Source of the DNA: Brachionus koreanus
Taxonomy: Eukaryota > Rotifera > Eurotatoria > Ploima > Brachionidae
Reading direction: 5' to 3'
NCBI GenBank assembly: GCA_016987375.1
Contig: PJRA01000016.1
Span: 169,612-233,611 of the forward strand
Length of the DNA: 64,000 bases
Both the position numbers and the translations under genes were made by a program. Numbering within the stretch: position 1 is the first letter of the stretch; each line of letters starts with the position of its first letter. The notes beneath the pieces were generated by a model. That model searched no databases and was not told the DNA's origin. It saw only the letters and a list, made by a program, of their open reading frames with translations. Shown here in pieces: positions 23,159 through 35,310 of the stretch.

Positions 23159-23715
23159 AAAGATAATTTTGTGTTTATTTCAAAGTGTAAAATGATTGTT
23201 TAATAATTTGACAGTAACAAATGTATCAGATGATGCAATTTGCAGAACAATTTATTGGAACTTCAAAAAAAATCTATTTAAAAATTTATGTTTTGGTTTT
23301 ATGTTTCAAAATGTGTTTCTACGAATAATTTAAGCAATTAATGAAATCATCAATATTTGAAAATTGAACCAGACTTAATTTTGAACTAAAAAGAAATAAA
23401 AAATTAGCTTTAACATATTTAAACAATAAGCTATGTTTAAAGTAGAGATGACACAAATTATGCTGGTCTTAGTCTTTGATAGGGTAAAAATTAAATTCTT
23501 TTATTGAATCTTAAAAGTTTTGATTTTTAGAAATTTAATATTTAGTGTAGATCAAAAGCTAGAAAAAAATGGTCTATAACCACTGGTAAATCCTCAAACA
23601 ATGTTAAATTTTTATAAATAATTTTGAATAATAATTTGAATTTATCCGATAGATATAAAAAATTTAAAAATATAAATTAGAAATGTTTATTTAAATAAAA
23701 AAAAGGAGTTTTTAT

Positions 23716-24820
23716 TCAATAATTTGATCCCAATTGTTGCATAGCTTTATCTAAAATTTCATGTATGAGTCTAGATTTATCATGACTTGCCTCGGGATGT
23801 TCTTTCCATCCTTAAAAGAAATTTTTCATTTCTAAATATGGAATGTTGGCTAACCTTTTGATAAAGCTTCTCGACAAGCATCGGCCTCAAAGCATAAGCC
23901 AAAACTATTAACATAATTAGTTGTTGGACATTCAGGCAATGGTTCTTTGTGTATAGATCGATCAGCTTTTATAAACTCAACAGGACACCAAGAAAAGTCT
24001 GGAATTTCAATTGTACCCTTGTCACCAACAACAGAAGTTCTAGCATACTGGACAGAAGTAGTACACATATTTATGACGGCCATTCTGTTGTTTTTAAACA
24101 ACAAAGTAATTGATGCACATTCATCACAGCCTGATGGCATCAAATGACCACTGCAACTTATTTTTAATGGTCTTTCATGGCCCATCAAATTACAAATCAT
24201 TTGAATCGGGTATATTCCAATGCTTAATTGAATAAATTCCAATAAACTGTGAAATAAAAAAGTATTAAATTAAATATTTGTTACTCTAATAAACCACCAC
24301 CACCAAGTTCTCTCATGTTAATCCGATCAACACTTTTTATTGGAAGCATAAAACTGCTCATTATAAAGCGAATATCACCAATTGATCCATTGCTAACTTG
24401 CTCTTTAAATTTTTTCATTATTGGAAAAAATCTTGTCCACAAAGCTTCCATGAAAAAAACTCCTTTTTCTTTTGCAGCTTTGAAAACTTCCTCCTGATCT
24501 TGTTGATTCAAAGTCATCGGTTTTTCACACAAGACATTTTTGCCAGCACTAATTGCTTTAAGACAAACTTCTTTATGAGTGTTATTTGTTGTTCCAATAT
24601 AGACAATGTTTACAGTTTTGTCATTAAATAATTCATCATAGGATCCATAATAATTTGGTATTTCAAATCGTTCTGAAAATTGTTTCGATCTTTCTAAAGA
24701 TCGAGCAGCACATGATTTTAGAACATGATTTGACATTTTTGCCGCTCTTAGAGCTGTACAAAAATCTTGACTTATCAAACCACAACCAACAATTCCCCAA
24801 TTTAGTACAGTTTCACTCAT
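23716..24820 (-). CDS. DHDH: Dihydrodiol dehydrogenase-like oxidoreductase, copy B
   Basis: Three exons (24820-24285, 24246-23855, 23810-23716) with introns of 38 and 44 bp; 340 aa. Same domains as copy A: GIVGCGLIS Rossmann motif, EKP at 99-101, C-terminal alpha/beta domain. From 23927 to 24827 the DNA, including intron 1, matches copy A with one substitution seen (Ile to Val in EQ(I/V)SNGS). Beyond that point exon 2 (PTTNYVNSFGLCFEADACRE), intron 2 and exon 3 (HDKSRLIHEILDKAMQQL) are clearly diverged. So the duplication is old and the 5' part was recently homogenised. Both copies are intact. Confidence 0.9.
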
Positions 24821-24987
24821 TTTTTTTTAGTTTAGTATTTTTTAACTTTCTTAAATAGCTTCTTTTCAATGGAATTCAAAGGGATAAGGCTATAGCAAAA
24901 GTTATTCAATTTTGCAATCTTTTAACTTTTATGTTTAAAATTAGCATTTAAAAAATAGAATTTGAATTTTTTTTATTTTAACAAAAA

Positions 24988-26516
24988 ATGTTCGATAATT
25001 TAAATAAAACAGAAAAAATTTATTTAAATTTTAATGCTAGTAAAGTTAGATGGCTATCTGAATCTAAAATTACTCCTAGTGACTACTTTTGTCTTGGCTC
25101 AGCTGAGAATTTTGTAAATTATCTTAATTAAATTAAAAAAATTTTTTTTAATTTTTTAAACTAAAGAAAAGTGTGTCAATTTGGAAACAAAATTCAACAT
25201 TAGATGATTTTGAACCGGTTATTTTGTCCGAATATCAAAATTTAGACGGATATGTCACTGAAATTAAAGTAATAAATTATTTTCTAGATTTTTTTATTCA
25301 AAATTAAAATTTATCTAATCAATAAACAAGAGTAAAAGTCTTGAAGAATTTTTTTTGTCAACATCAAATGGCAGTGTATACCATTTCAAGTGCTATCATG
25401 ATGAACAGGTAATTTTTGGTTATAGACATACTTATAGTCTGTATTGACTGGATTTGTCTGTTTCATTTGATCTATCATGTTGATGTCTTGTTCATTGACC
25501 CAATATGAATCCACACTCATTTGATCTAGTTTGCCTGCTTTAGTTGTATCATTTGTGGGCAAATTGAATCCTAGTTTATTCGAATCCAGCAAATCTGACG
25601 AGTCACCAATCGACTCTTCTTTTTCTAACTTGGACATTTTTTTTCAGAGACTGATTGAACTAAACAAATGGTCCAAAGCAAATGACGTGGTCAATGGGTT
25701 TGATTTTAACAATGATGGCGAAGAGCTTTGCTTTGTGACTGAAAATGGGACTATTAACTTTATAAGATTAAGATCTCAAATCAATAATTTGAACGATTTG
25801 GGTATTGATTGATTACATTAAGTTTAAAAAATAATAAAAGCTTAAATTATGTATCTATTTAAGATTATAATGAATTATGCAGTCTAAACAGTGTGCTGTA
25901 TCTTAAACATTTTGAAATAGCAGTGAGTGATTCTTTAGGCAGAATTAAAATTTGGGACTCAAGAAGCAGAGAAAATAAAAAATCATGTCTGAGTCTGTTC
26001 ATGTAAGTCACAAGGCACTTGTTTAAAAGATTAAAATATTTATTTTCTCAAGGGAAGGAGAGAGCTCTTCAATAACTTGCATGGCAAATGATCCTAATAA
26101 GAAGCATATTATTGCCTGTGGGAATTTGAATGGAATCATAGCGATTTATGATGTAAGAAGCAATAAGAGGCCTTTTACTCTCACTCATAATCATTCAGAG
26201 CCAAGTTATATAATTATTCACATAGAATTTAATTTATTGTTTACATTTAATCAAAATTTTAGTAACAGAAATTGGTTTTCATCCGTTTAGTGGTGACAGT
26301 TTGTTTTCAAGCTCGTTTAATGGTGGCCTTTGGTCATGGAACAGTTCGAATAGAGGCGAGCTTAAATCTGGATGGGAAGATCGAACAGTCAATTTCAAGA
26401 ATTATCTTGATTCAAATAGATACACATTAAATTCTTTTGATTTAAATAATGATAAAATATTGGCAGTGAACAATAATTTGTGTTTGTATAAATTAAAATA
26501 TCAAAATTTATTCTAA
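24988..26516 (+). CDS. NUP43: Nucleoporin Nup43
   Basis: Seven exons (24988-25113, 25167-25268, 25331-25408, 25648-25801, 25864-26002, 26053-26204, 26263-26516) give 334 aa. It is a WD-repeat propeller: GRIKIWDSRS and GIIAIYDVRSNKRP are canonical blade ends, and GFHPFSGDSLFSSSFNGGLW matches the last blades of Nup43. The order of blades and the N-terminal SKVRWL fit the family. Nup43 is a peripheral subunit of the Nup107-160 (Y) complex of the nuclear pore. It is somewhat shorter than the vertebrate protein because loops are reduced. The third intron (25409-25647, 239 bp) is much longer than the rest and holds an antisense open frame. Confidence 0.88.
25386..25637 (-). CDS. Antisense small ORF nested in a NUP43 intron
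   Basis: An 83-codon frame beginning MSKLEKEESIGDSSDLLDSN and rich in D, E, S, N and Q, unlike translated intron noise (usually K, N, F, I). It starts just beside the NUP43 acceptor and runs the length of the intron; its last few codons overlap exon 3. The DNA is less AT-rich than other introns here. No family recognised. It may be a nested gene, one exon of a longer antisense gene, or a fossil insertion. Confidence 0.35.
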   Translation of the reverse strand: MSKLEKEESIGDSSDLLDSNKLGFNLPTNDTTKAGKLDQMSVDSYWVNEQDINMIDQMKQTNPVNTDYKYVYNQKLPVHHDST

Positions 26517-27581
26517 GAATTTTGAAGCTTTAGTAGGAATTTGAATTAGTTATTAGACTTTTTTTTTCTTTCAAATAAATAATATAAAATTTTATTTTAT
26601 AAATTTAAAATTTTTGTTTTTAAGCAATTTTTGGTGAAACGATGGATGAGTTAAATTTTTCTCAATTTTTTCTTCATTCTTTTAAACAGATAAATTAAAA
26701 AAAATTGTTTTTAATTTTCTATAAAAATTTTCTCATAATGAAAAAAATTGCTAGATATTTTAAAATTGAAAAATAATAAAATTCTTTGGTTGCAAAAAAG
26801 ATTAACTATTCAAAATCTACATTAGGAAAAAAGATCAATAATCTCCAATTTTTACTAGATCTAATATAAGCTTTGATCTAACTGTAATTTTTAGCATATT
26901 TTTTAAATTTTTTGTTCGTAGGTTTTTTAAGATTTACAGTTAGCTAAAGAATATTACTCAATAGTCGATTTGACTTGATGATTTATTTGAGATATATAGC
27001 CAGTTTAATATGAAATTTTGGATTGGAAAAATTAAACTAGACCAAAGTGAATTTAAAAAATTAGTCACTGAGAGGTTGAGAATTAGATGAATTTTTTAAA
27101 AATTCAATAAATAAATCTTTAAGCTTTAATAACTTTTGTTTTTTATGATGTTTCAGAATTTCTGATCATATTATATGGTTGTATAGAGGAAACAGAGTCA
27201 AACCGAACCTCCAAGTACTATTAGGTATTTTAGGTTTTTAATTTGTATGAGCTTTAAAATATATTACCAAGTAAAATCGACTATTGTGTAATATAATTAA
27301 GCTCTTTAGCTAACTATATATGGGTTTGCTATATCATAAAGTTATTCCGGTCCTGAGATATTGGGCTTCAAGTACAGCATACTTTTAACAGTGCCTTACT
27401 TTGCCTGTTATTTTTCAAAGGAATTGAGTTTTCAAAATTAATGAAACTTGGTCATTTTATGTATCTTTAGGTCTAATTTAATTTTAAGATATTTTTTATT
27501 ATTATTTTGTTTTATTCATTTAAAAACCAGTCAATCAACTTTAGGATAGTTAATGTCCGTTATAAAAAATTATTAAATTAG

Positions 27582-27752
27582 TTCTGTTAATTGTATCAGT
27601 TGATACATAGCATGTGTCACCTAAATTCTGTGCAATAACTCTGTACATGAGTAACACATTCTATTTATTTTAAAATTTACTAAAAAAATAAAATAAAGAA
27701 ATATTGCAGAAACTAAATTTGGAGTATAGAAACTATGTATCAACTGACAGAA
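27582..27752. repeat. Fold-back element, same family as 22324-22653
   Basis: Left end TTCTGTTAATTGTATCAGTT plus GATACATAG; right end CTATGTATCAACTGACAGAA. Internal GTGTCACCTAAATT matches the other copy's inner sequence. Shorter and more diverged than the first copy. Confidence 0.65.
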
Positions 27753-27776
27753 TTTACAAAGCGATTTCTAAACCCC

Positions 27777-27891
27777 TAGAAAAAAAGTTTTTTAAACTAA
27801 AAAATTTTTTTTTGCAAAACTTTTTTTTAATGAGAAACAAAAATCTGTTTTGGAAAAAAAAATTTTTTTAATTTTAAAAAACTTTTTTTCT
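27777..27891. repeat. Inverted repeat, A/T-rich hairpin
   Basis: TAGAAAAAAAGTTTTTTAAA on the left and its near reverse complement (AAAAAACTTTTTTTCTA) on the right enclose about 40 bp. It directly follows the previous element and may be part of it. Confidence 0.5.
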
Positions 27892-28247
27892 AAATGATAA
27901 AAACACGGCACTATAATATTTTGTTGGCCATTGTATATCTTGATTTTTATAAATAAAAATCGATCTTTTTTTTTATTTATTCTGATGAAAAAAAAATTAA
28001 ACAGAATACTAATTTAAAATTATGCTCAAAAATAGAAAAATTGAAAACAAGCCAACAAAAAAAAGAAAAGAAAAATATTCACAATCTCTTTTCATTGTTG
28101 CATGCTCCCCTCTCATATTATTTAAATACTCGTAATTTTCAAATAACATTATTATAATAAAAATTTGTTAGATCTTAAAAATAAAGCGCCCAAATTTTAG
28201 GCTAAATTAGTAGTTGAAGCAATTGGAATAATAAAATCTAATCAATC

Positions 28248-30233
28248 ATGCCAAAGACAGGCATTCACTGGTTCAGACATGGACTTCGACTGCATGACAA
28301 TCCTGCCCTGGTGGCCTGTCAGGACGAGGTCGAGCGATTCATTCCCATTTTTATATTTGACGGAAAATCTGCAGGTACTGTTTACTGGCCATTTTTCTAC
28401 TATTTTATTTATTTTTTTCCTCAATCAAACATCTGCACCACACCTTTAGTTTTATTTTTTTTGTTAAAAATTTACTCACATTTTTTTGCACGTGAAAATT
28501 TTCATTTTTGGCTTAGAAATTTTGTTGGCTCAATTTAAAGAAAAAAAAATTTTCTAGGTACAGAGACATGCGGTTATGTGCGATTAAGATTTTTGCTTCA
28601 ATCACTGCAGGACTTGGAGAGCCAGTTCAAAGAGCATGGCATTAATTTTATGTGCTTTCATGGCGAACCGCACACAGTGCTGGAAAACTTGATCAAAGAG
28701 TGGGAAGTGCGCGTAATCTCATTTGAAAAAGATTCCGAGTCCATATGGCGCCAGCGAGACAACCTGGTCAAAGAGATGTGCGCTCGCCACAATGTACAAG
28801 TGATCGAATGTGTTAGCAACACGCTCTATGACCCGGAAGAAGTTTTCAGTCTGAACAACAATCAGCCGCCTAATACTTGCGAAGAGCTGCGCAAGTCTTG
28901 CTACAAAATTGGTGATCCAGAGCAACCAGTGCCAAAGCCTGATCTTAAATTCATAGCTACACATCTGGTGTCCACTGACAATTTGTATGATCCAGTTAAG
29001 CACAAAATACCAGACTTGGAATTTTTTGACATTAAGCCCGAAAATGAAAAGCAAAAAGAATGTCTTTTCGTGGGCGGAGAGACCAAGGCTCTTGATCTGT
29101 GTAAAATTAGAATTCAGTATGAAAAAGAGTCGTTCAAGAGTGGAAAATTGAATCCAAATTTGTCAAAACCAGTTTTGTTTACCAAAGAAGTCAGTCTAAG
29201 TCCTTATCTTAGATTTGGTTGTTTGTCAGTGAGAAAATTTTACTGGGATCTTAAAAAAGTCTATGTTAAAAATTTTAATGGCGTGAAAAATTTGTATTGT
29301 CCCGTTGAGCAATTGTTTTGGAGAGAATATTTCTATCAATTGTCGTATAAGAATGAAAAATTTGCCCAAGTAGACGGCAATCCGATGTGCTTCAAAATAC
29401 CATGGGATTACCATGGCAAACAGGATTTATTCCTAAAATGGGAAACTGTAAAAAAAATTTTTTATCTTTAACAAAAATTTATTTAAAAAAAATATATATT
29501 TTTTGTTCAGGGTCAAACAGGCTTTCCATGGATCGATGCATGCATGAGACAGCTGTTGCAAGAAGGCTGGATTCACCACGTGTGCAGAAACAGCGTAGCC
29601 CTGTTTTTGACTCGTGGTGTCTTGTTCATGTCCTGGGAGCGAGGCATGCGCACTTTTTTAAAATATCTTATTGATGTAAATGCAAAAATAAATTTCCTTT
29701 TTTTTTAAATTGAGAGAATTTTTATTTTTCAGGCTGATTGGTCTGTATGCTCAGGAAATTGGAATTGGATAGCGACTGGCGACCCGGAAGAAGTCCTTAA
29801 TCCGACAGTTACATTTTGTCCGGTCAAGTACGGCAGAAAAATCGATCCAAAAGCAGATTACATAAAGTTTTTTAGCTTTATTTTGTTAAAAATTAATTAG
29901 ATTTGATTGTGATTTTTTTAAAAAAAAAGAAAATATGTGCCAGAGCTCAAAGACTATCCGCTAGAGTATGTGTTTGAGCCGTGGAAGGCACCCCTGGACT
30001 TGCAGGAAAAAGCTGGCTGCGTGGTCGGAAAGGACTACCCAGAGCCCATAGTTGACAATGAAGAGGCGTTCAGAGAGAATATTGCTAAGTTGCAGCAGTT
30101 TTTTCACTCGGAAAAGAAAGAAATATTTGAAACATTCTTGAATGACAAGAGCGCCCTGAAGCCGGCCAACAGCAACGAGTACAAAGCTTACACATTTGCC
30201 AAATTCTTGGAATCAGAGTTTGATGATTTTTGA
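28248..30233 (+). CDS. CRY: Animal cryptochrome, type I (Drosophila-like)
   Basis: Five exons (28248-28374, 28558-29447, 29511-29675, 29733-29866, 29930-30233) give 539 aa. N-terminal photolyase fold begins [17 protein letters not shown]; the FAD-binding region includes [32 protein letters not shown] and [11 protein letters not shown]. The stretch [15 protein letters not shown] has Asn where (6-4) photolyases and type II CRYs have His; together with SWERGM, FLKYLIDADWSVC and CPVKYG this points to light-sensing type I CRY. Trp residues of the electron-transfer chain (SWERG, GNW) are present. Known role of the group: blue-light receptor resetting the circadian clock. NWIATGD replaces the usual MWVSSSA after GNW, which is unusual. 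Type I versus photolyase assignment rests on memory of motifs. Confidence 0.88.
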
Positions 30234-32852
30234 TTTAAACAAAAACTTTGTTGTTAATTGTTGTTTTTATTAAGAAAAAGCTCAAATGAAAGTAAAAGTA
30301 TTTTCAATGCCAGATTATCTATTAACATATTGTAACAAATCAAGATGATGATTAGAGAATATTTGACTATCAATAAGTATATGGCAAAAATATGTTCAAA
30401 ATTTTTTTAATCAAAAAAAAACTTTTTTTTTCTATTCAAAATTTTATAATTCATGTTGATTTTAACATGTGCTAAAATTCAAATTTAAACAAAAAAAAAA
30501 AGATTACAAAAATGATTTCTATTTTAATTTTTTGCTTTAATTGTAATGTAACACGTGAATAATATGTAAAAATGAGCCTACTTTAAAATTGAATTTTTCT
30601 TCGTTTATTGTAAAATAAAGTGTCAAAATATTCTTTTCAATTTTTTTAAAAATTAAAAAGTCGTGAAGACTTGAAGTTTCTGCTGGTTTTTTAGTTGGCA
30701 ACGGAAATCCTAAAAGAAATCCGAAAGATTTACTTCATTTTTGAAAAATTTTACAAAAATTGAAAAAAAAATCCTTTTTCTCATGTTCGTCAATTAGATT
30801 AAAATATTTTACCTATTTCTTTTTAGACTCAATTCCTCTTGGTAAGTTTAATTTATCACATAAACTTATCTAATTGTTTAAAATTAGTAAAAAATTATTT
30901 TTTAATAGAATTAAACATAAATTATGTCGAAAAATCAAAATTAAATTAAAAACGCCTTTAATTTAAATTAAATAATAAAACGATTAAATTATTTTAAAAA
31001 AATGATGCTTCAGCAAAGTGAACCAACTTTGTTGTAACATAAAACCCTTTTTTATTTGAATTGATAAAATATATTGCTAATCTAATTTAACATTGGAACA
31101 ATTCATCTCAGAACATAGTTCACTTAGATTCCAGACATTATTTGAAACTTGTACAAAAAATTTACTTTTTTGGCTAAAGATCTTAAACTTTACAACCTTA
31201 TTTAAAGTATATCTTATTTAAGCTTTTTTATCTCACATTTTCGGATAAAGAACTAAATGCTCTATATTCTAAGCCGGTTATCTTGAAAAAAATTGGAAAA
31301 ATTTTGAGATTTTTTAACTTTTAGGGGATCTACTTTTCCAAACCCCTTTATATTTTTATTCAAATTCTAAAACTAGACAAAATTCTGAATAAAACTATGA
31401 TTTTACTTTTTTATTCATTAAGTTTAAAATTTTTTATAATCGCTCAAAAAGTGTTCATTTAAAAAAAAAAAAAAATTCTGTTAAAATTTAACTCAACAAA
31501 AAAATTATTTTAATGTTAATTTCTGACATCTTTTATTCTGAATTCATTTTAAAATTTTTAGTAATTTTCATACATTGTGTAACTAAAAAATGGCACTTAA
31601 GTCAGCCTTTTACCAAAGTAGAATTTTGGAAGTTGTGCTGAAAATAAAGAGAATCAGAAGAATTAAAAGAACCATCTTCTGAAACAGTAACTCTTTCAAA
31701 TTGTGAACAAAATTTTGGACAACCCTATGTTTTCATATGCGTAGAATCTAAAAATGAGGTCTAAATCCATATCTGAAGACAGTGTGGAAGTTTTGCATCC
31801 CGCGAAATTTAAACTAAAACTATATTTTTAATAATAATGAGGTAATAAAATCTGTATGCAAAACAATCAGGTTCTAACATTTAATCAAAAGAAATATGTT
31901 CTTTTTATGAGAAAAGAACAATATTTTCAGATTACAATTTTTAAACAGACAATCTAGTTAATTTTAATTCATGATGGTATTGTAAATTTCAAACACAATT
32001 AAAACAAAAATTCTTACAAAAATCAATCTAAAATAAAATATTTAAAAAAAAAATACAACCTTTTTTATCTAAAAAAAGATTTTTACTTTCTTTTTTTTTT
32101 TTAAAAAAATAAAATACAAATTAACTAGGCCTAAAATACTAGGACAAATTCATTCATAGGAGTTAAGGTAGCAAGAAACAAAACAAAATGCCCAATTTAA
32201 AACAAGATGTTAGAAGCAAAAATAGTAATCAAGACAAATGAAGATTTAAGACAACACAAAAATTCCATCATAATACACTCGACTTAAAACCCTTTTTTTT
32301 TCTCTTATTCATTGAATAATTTAATCATATTTTTAAAAAAATAAATACACAGACATAGTACTACAAAACAAAACAACGATGTATTTCATTTAATGTGCCA
32401 TTTATATTTACTAACTAACCTTAAAATTTTATTTAAGTTATATTTTTTTAATTTTTTTTAAATAATAAAAAATCTAAAAATAATTTAATTTAATAATTTT
32501 TATTAGTTAAAAAATTAATCTTTTGAAAAATTTAAAGCTATCTAGAAAAGTTGATTCTAGATTCATTCAGGTTCATTAGCTTATTATGTATTGTTCACCA
32601 TTGATTTTCATAAAAAGATAAGAAAAAATTAGTTATAAAAGGCCCATATTTTATAATTAAACTTAATAATTAATTTTTAGAAATTGGTTTTACTATTAAA
32701 TTAATTATCAATTTATGAATTAAATAGACTTAAAATTAAAAAAAATAGAGTATCTTTTCATTCAAATTTTATGTACAAATAAAAAATAAAATAGAAACAT
32801 TTTTAAATTAAAATTTAAAAAATGTACATAAATAGATAAGAGAAAATAAAAT
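30234..32852. other. Intergenic region
   Basis: About 2.6 kb of AT-rich DNA between two 3' ends. I found no gene, RNA or clear repeat. Confidence 0.55.
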
Positions 32853-33857
32853 TTAATCAAAAAAACGAAAAACATTACCCGAATTGAGAATAAAAAAATA
32901 ATCTCTTCTAGTTTTTGCCAATAAATTCCAAGTTTGTTCGAAGCTTATATTTTTTTTAATGAATACAAACAATTTTTGTGTTTCATAATAAGACAAATAT
33001 TTAAAATTGTTATTCGGATCGTACCAATACAACTTGTTCAATGCAATAAATTTAACTTTTAATCGATTAGCTAAAACGCCGACATAAATGTCTTCAAATC
33101 GAAAAAATTGAATGTTTAGCGAAATTTTGTATAATTTTTGAGCTATATCTGTGCTGAATATGTACGCTGGTCCTTGATTATATGGTGGATAGTATTTTCC
33201 ATTAATCTCATTTTCTTCAATAAACCATTTTGATGATTTGTTTCTTAGGATAATAGCATTTTGCTGCAAACTTCCCATATAACAATTTTTATATTTGCCA
33301 TTAATGATTTTATTTTTTAAAAATTTAATCAATGCTGGTGTGTTGGCTACAACATCGTCATCTATTTTTATGACAAATTTTGAATTTGAACAGAATGTTG
33401 ATACCCATTTTATGCCCATAATTGTCTTTAAAGTCAAATTGTCATATGAATCCATAAAGTCTTCCTGAACAATATCACCATACGTCTCACTTTCGGTTAG
33501 CAGCATTGAGTTTATGGTTTTGTTTTGACTAAGGCCTGCAAGAAAAACAGCTCGCATGTATGAGGAAAATTCCCGGTTAGCCCATGTTCGTCTAATTAGA
33601 TTACGATGCTCAAACTTCTCCGGTGATATGCAAACAACAGCAATAAATACCAAATCAATAGAGCAAATAGTTCTGTCTGGCCTAATTAAGTAATTGAAAT
33701 CATGAGGGTTGTTCTTTTCGTTAAGATCTGGCTTAAATTGTTCATAAAGTTCATCACTTGTGATATTATCAGTTTTTGTGACCTCTAGAACATAGAGTGT
33801 GAACATAGTCCATATAATTATTCCAGCTAAATAAAAAAAATAAAATCTAATTCGCAT
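32853..33857 (-). CDS. GT31 beta-1,3-glycosyltransferase (B3GALT-like)
   Basis: Single-exon type II membrane protein of 334 aa. A short cytoplasmic end and one hydrophobic anchor (residues 5-26) suggest Golgi residence. Family motifs in order: IRRTWAN (88-94), the DxD-type metal/UDP-sugar site DDD at 166-168 in KFVIKIDDDVV, GPAYIFSTDIA (229-239) and the FEDIYVG motif (254-260). These define the Galactosyltransferase (GT31) fold, which adds Gal or GlcNAc in beta-1,3 linkage to glycoproteins or glycolipids. Donor and acceptor cannot be told. Several N-glycosylation sequons occur. The gene has no intron, common in this family. Confidence 0.85.
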   Translation of the reverse strand: MRIRFYFFYLAGIIIWTMFTLYVLEVTKTDNITSDELYEQFKPDLNEKNNPHDFNYLIRPDRTICSIDLVFIAVVCISPEKFEHRNLIRRTWANREFSSYMRAVFLAGLSQNKTINSMLLTESETYGDIVQEDFMDSYDNLTLKTIMGIKWVSTFCSNSKFVIKIDDDVVANTPALIKFLKNKIINGKYKNCYMGSLQQNAIILRNKSSKWFIEENEINGKYYPPYNQGPAYIFSTDIAQKLYKISLNIQFFRFEDIYVGVLANRLKVKFIALNKLYWYDPNNNFKYLSYYETQKLFVFIKKNISFEQTWNLLAKTRRDYFFILNSGNVFRFFD

Positions 33858-35104
33858 TTTAAATTTGCATTGCTGTAGATTTTTTATTTTATTTGAAAAA
33901 AAAATATTAAATTTTTTCTTTTTTTCAAGGTATGATTTTAAATTTTTTTTTTAGATTTTTGTTTTTGTGTTTTTTTTTTATTGGGTCATGGGTAATTTTT
34001 TCAATAAAAGTACTGCCTTTTAAGTTTTGTGTATTATCATGGTAACATAAGAAATTTGGAAATTACGGTATATTTTAATATAGCAACGGTTTTATTTGTA
34101 AAACTTCAATTAAAATTTATGGACTCTTGATTTTAAAAAAAATTTAAATTATTTAATTTTTGGAAAAAAAAAAGGTTGAAATATTTCTTTTTAAATAAGG
34201 ATTAAGCAGTTAAGATTGCCTAACACAACACACACAGACATTAAGAATAGACTTGCTAGATAAAGTAGAATATGCCTTTGCTAGACTCCGATCATCTAGT
34301 AGATCGACCAAATATAGCAACGAAACAAAACTTAAACTGAACAACTTTAATGTATAGTAGCAAATATTGAGCAATGTGATTTTGAATATGATTTTCAAAA
34401 TTTTAACAAAATAGGTGATTCTAAAACAATTTAAATAATTTGTTAACATTTATTAATTTTAATTAAAAACTTAAACATTATAATCTTATACATGAGCTAA
34501 AGCTCATTTTGATTATTTTATTTATTTGTTTTCTGTACCGAATTTATGCTCCCTCAGATTAAAAAAATAAAATTTAGTAAGTATAAGTTAAAAAAGGAAA
34601 AGAATAGAAAAATATTAAAAAAAAATAGATTAAATTCAATTGATTATATTTTTTAATTATCTGATGGCTCAGGAAAAAAAGTAGAAAATAGTAAGGTAGG
34701 TATTACACAATGGAGCCGGGTATTCGAGATAACTTGATTCGAAACCCGATTAATATTCTTACACCAGTTTGATAATCAATGGAATGGAATTACTCAGTCC
34801 AGTCCCAACATATCTCTCACTATTCGAGACTGTTAGTTATTCAAGTTTATTTAAGGCCTCGTGATGCATCTGAGGATAGATACTCCATTTTTGTTGGACA
34901 GTATTTTAATTAGATTTAGCCATGTTTTGCGTTCTTTAATTTCAAAATTTAGTTTAGAATAAAATTTGATACCTAGAAAATTAATTTTTTTCTAAAATTT
35001 TTTAATCATAAATTCATTGGAGTATTTATTTATCTTATTTTCAAACTTCTCCTTTTTAACTGAAAATAAAAAAAGTAATAATAATAATAATAATATAAAT
35101 TACA

Positions 35105-35310
35105 ACAAGCTAGTAAGCTAGACTTGCCAAGATAGGAAACAGTAGGATCCCATCTATGATAACTGTAGTATATACACTATGTTTGGAGCAAAGTCACTTC
35201 CCCAAATCTACCTTCAATCAAGTAACTAAATCATCTGCAAAAAGTAGAGAGTATTCATTATTTGTTTTGTTTCTTTTAGGAATGTCATTAATATATTAAC
35301 TTAATAAAAA
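35105..35310 (-). mobile_element. Decayed LINE reverse-transcriptase fragment
   Basis: Minus-strand translation gives YINDIPKRN, then YSLLFADDLV, the catalytic FADD motif of non-LTR reverse transcriptases. A stop follows immediately. Further on, in a shifted frame, VSYLGK matches the conserved YLG after the palm. The fragment is dead. Confidence 0.7.

Larger units (their letters stand above)
20177..23715. other. Transposon-rich interval between the DHDH copies
   Basis: About 3.5 kb containing a small dispersed repeat (20601-20663), a gag remnant with a possible LTR just before it (about 21400-21660, including TATATAAGG), a 330-bp fold-back element and an orphan acidic exon. No intact gene is seen. 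Confidence 0.6.
26517..28247. other. Intergenic region with fold-back repeats
   Basis: No gene supported between NUP43 and the cryptochrome. It holds a fold-back copy at 27582-27752 and a second inverted repeat at 27777-27891; the rest is featureless AT-rich DNA. Confidence 0.5.

Noticed and set aside
28719..29414. Minus-strand frames across the cryptochrome exon 2
   Set aside because: Shadows of a strongly conserved coding exon on the plus strand.
34210..34449. 79-codon minus-strand hydrophobic frame
   Set aside because: Composition fits translated AT-rich DNA; no motif, possibly decayed LINE sequence.
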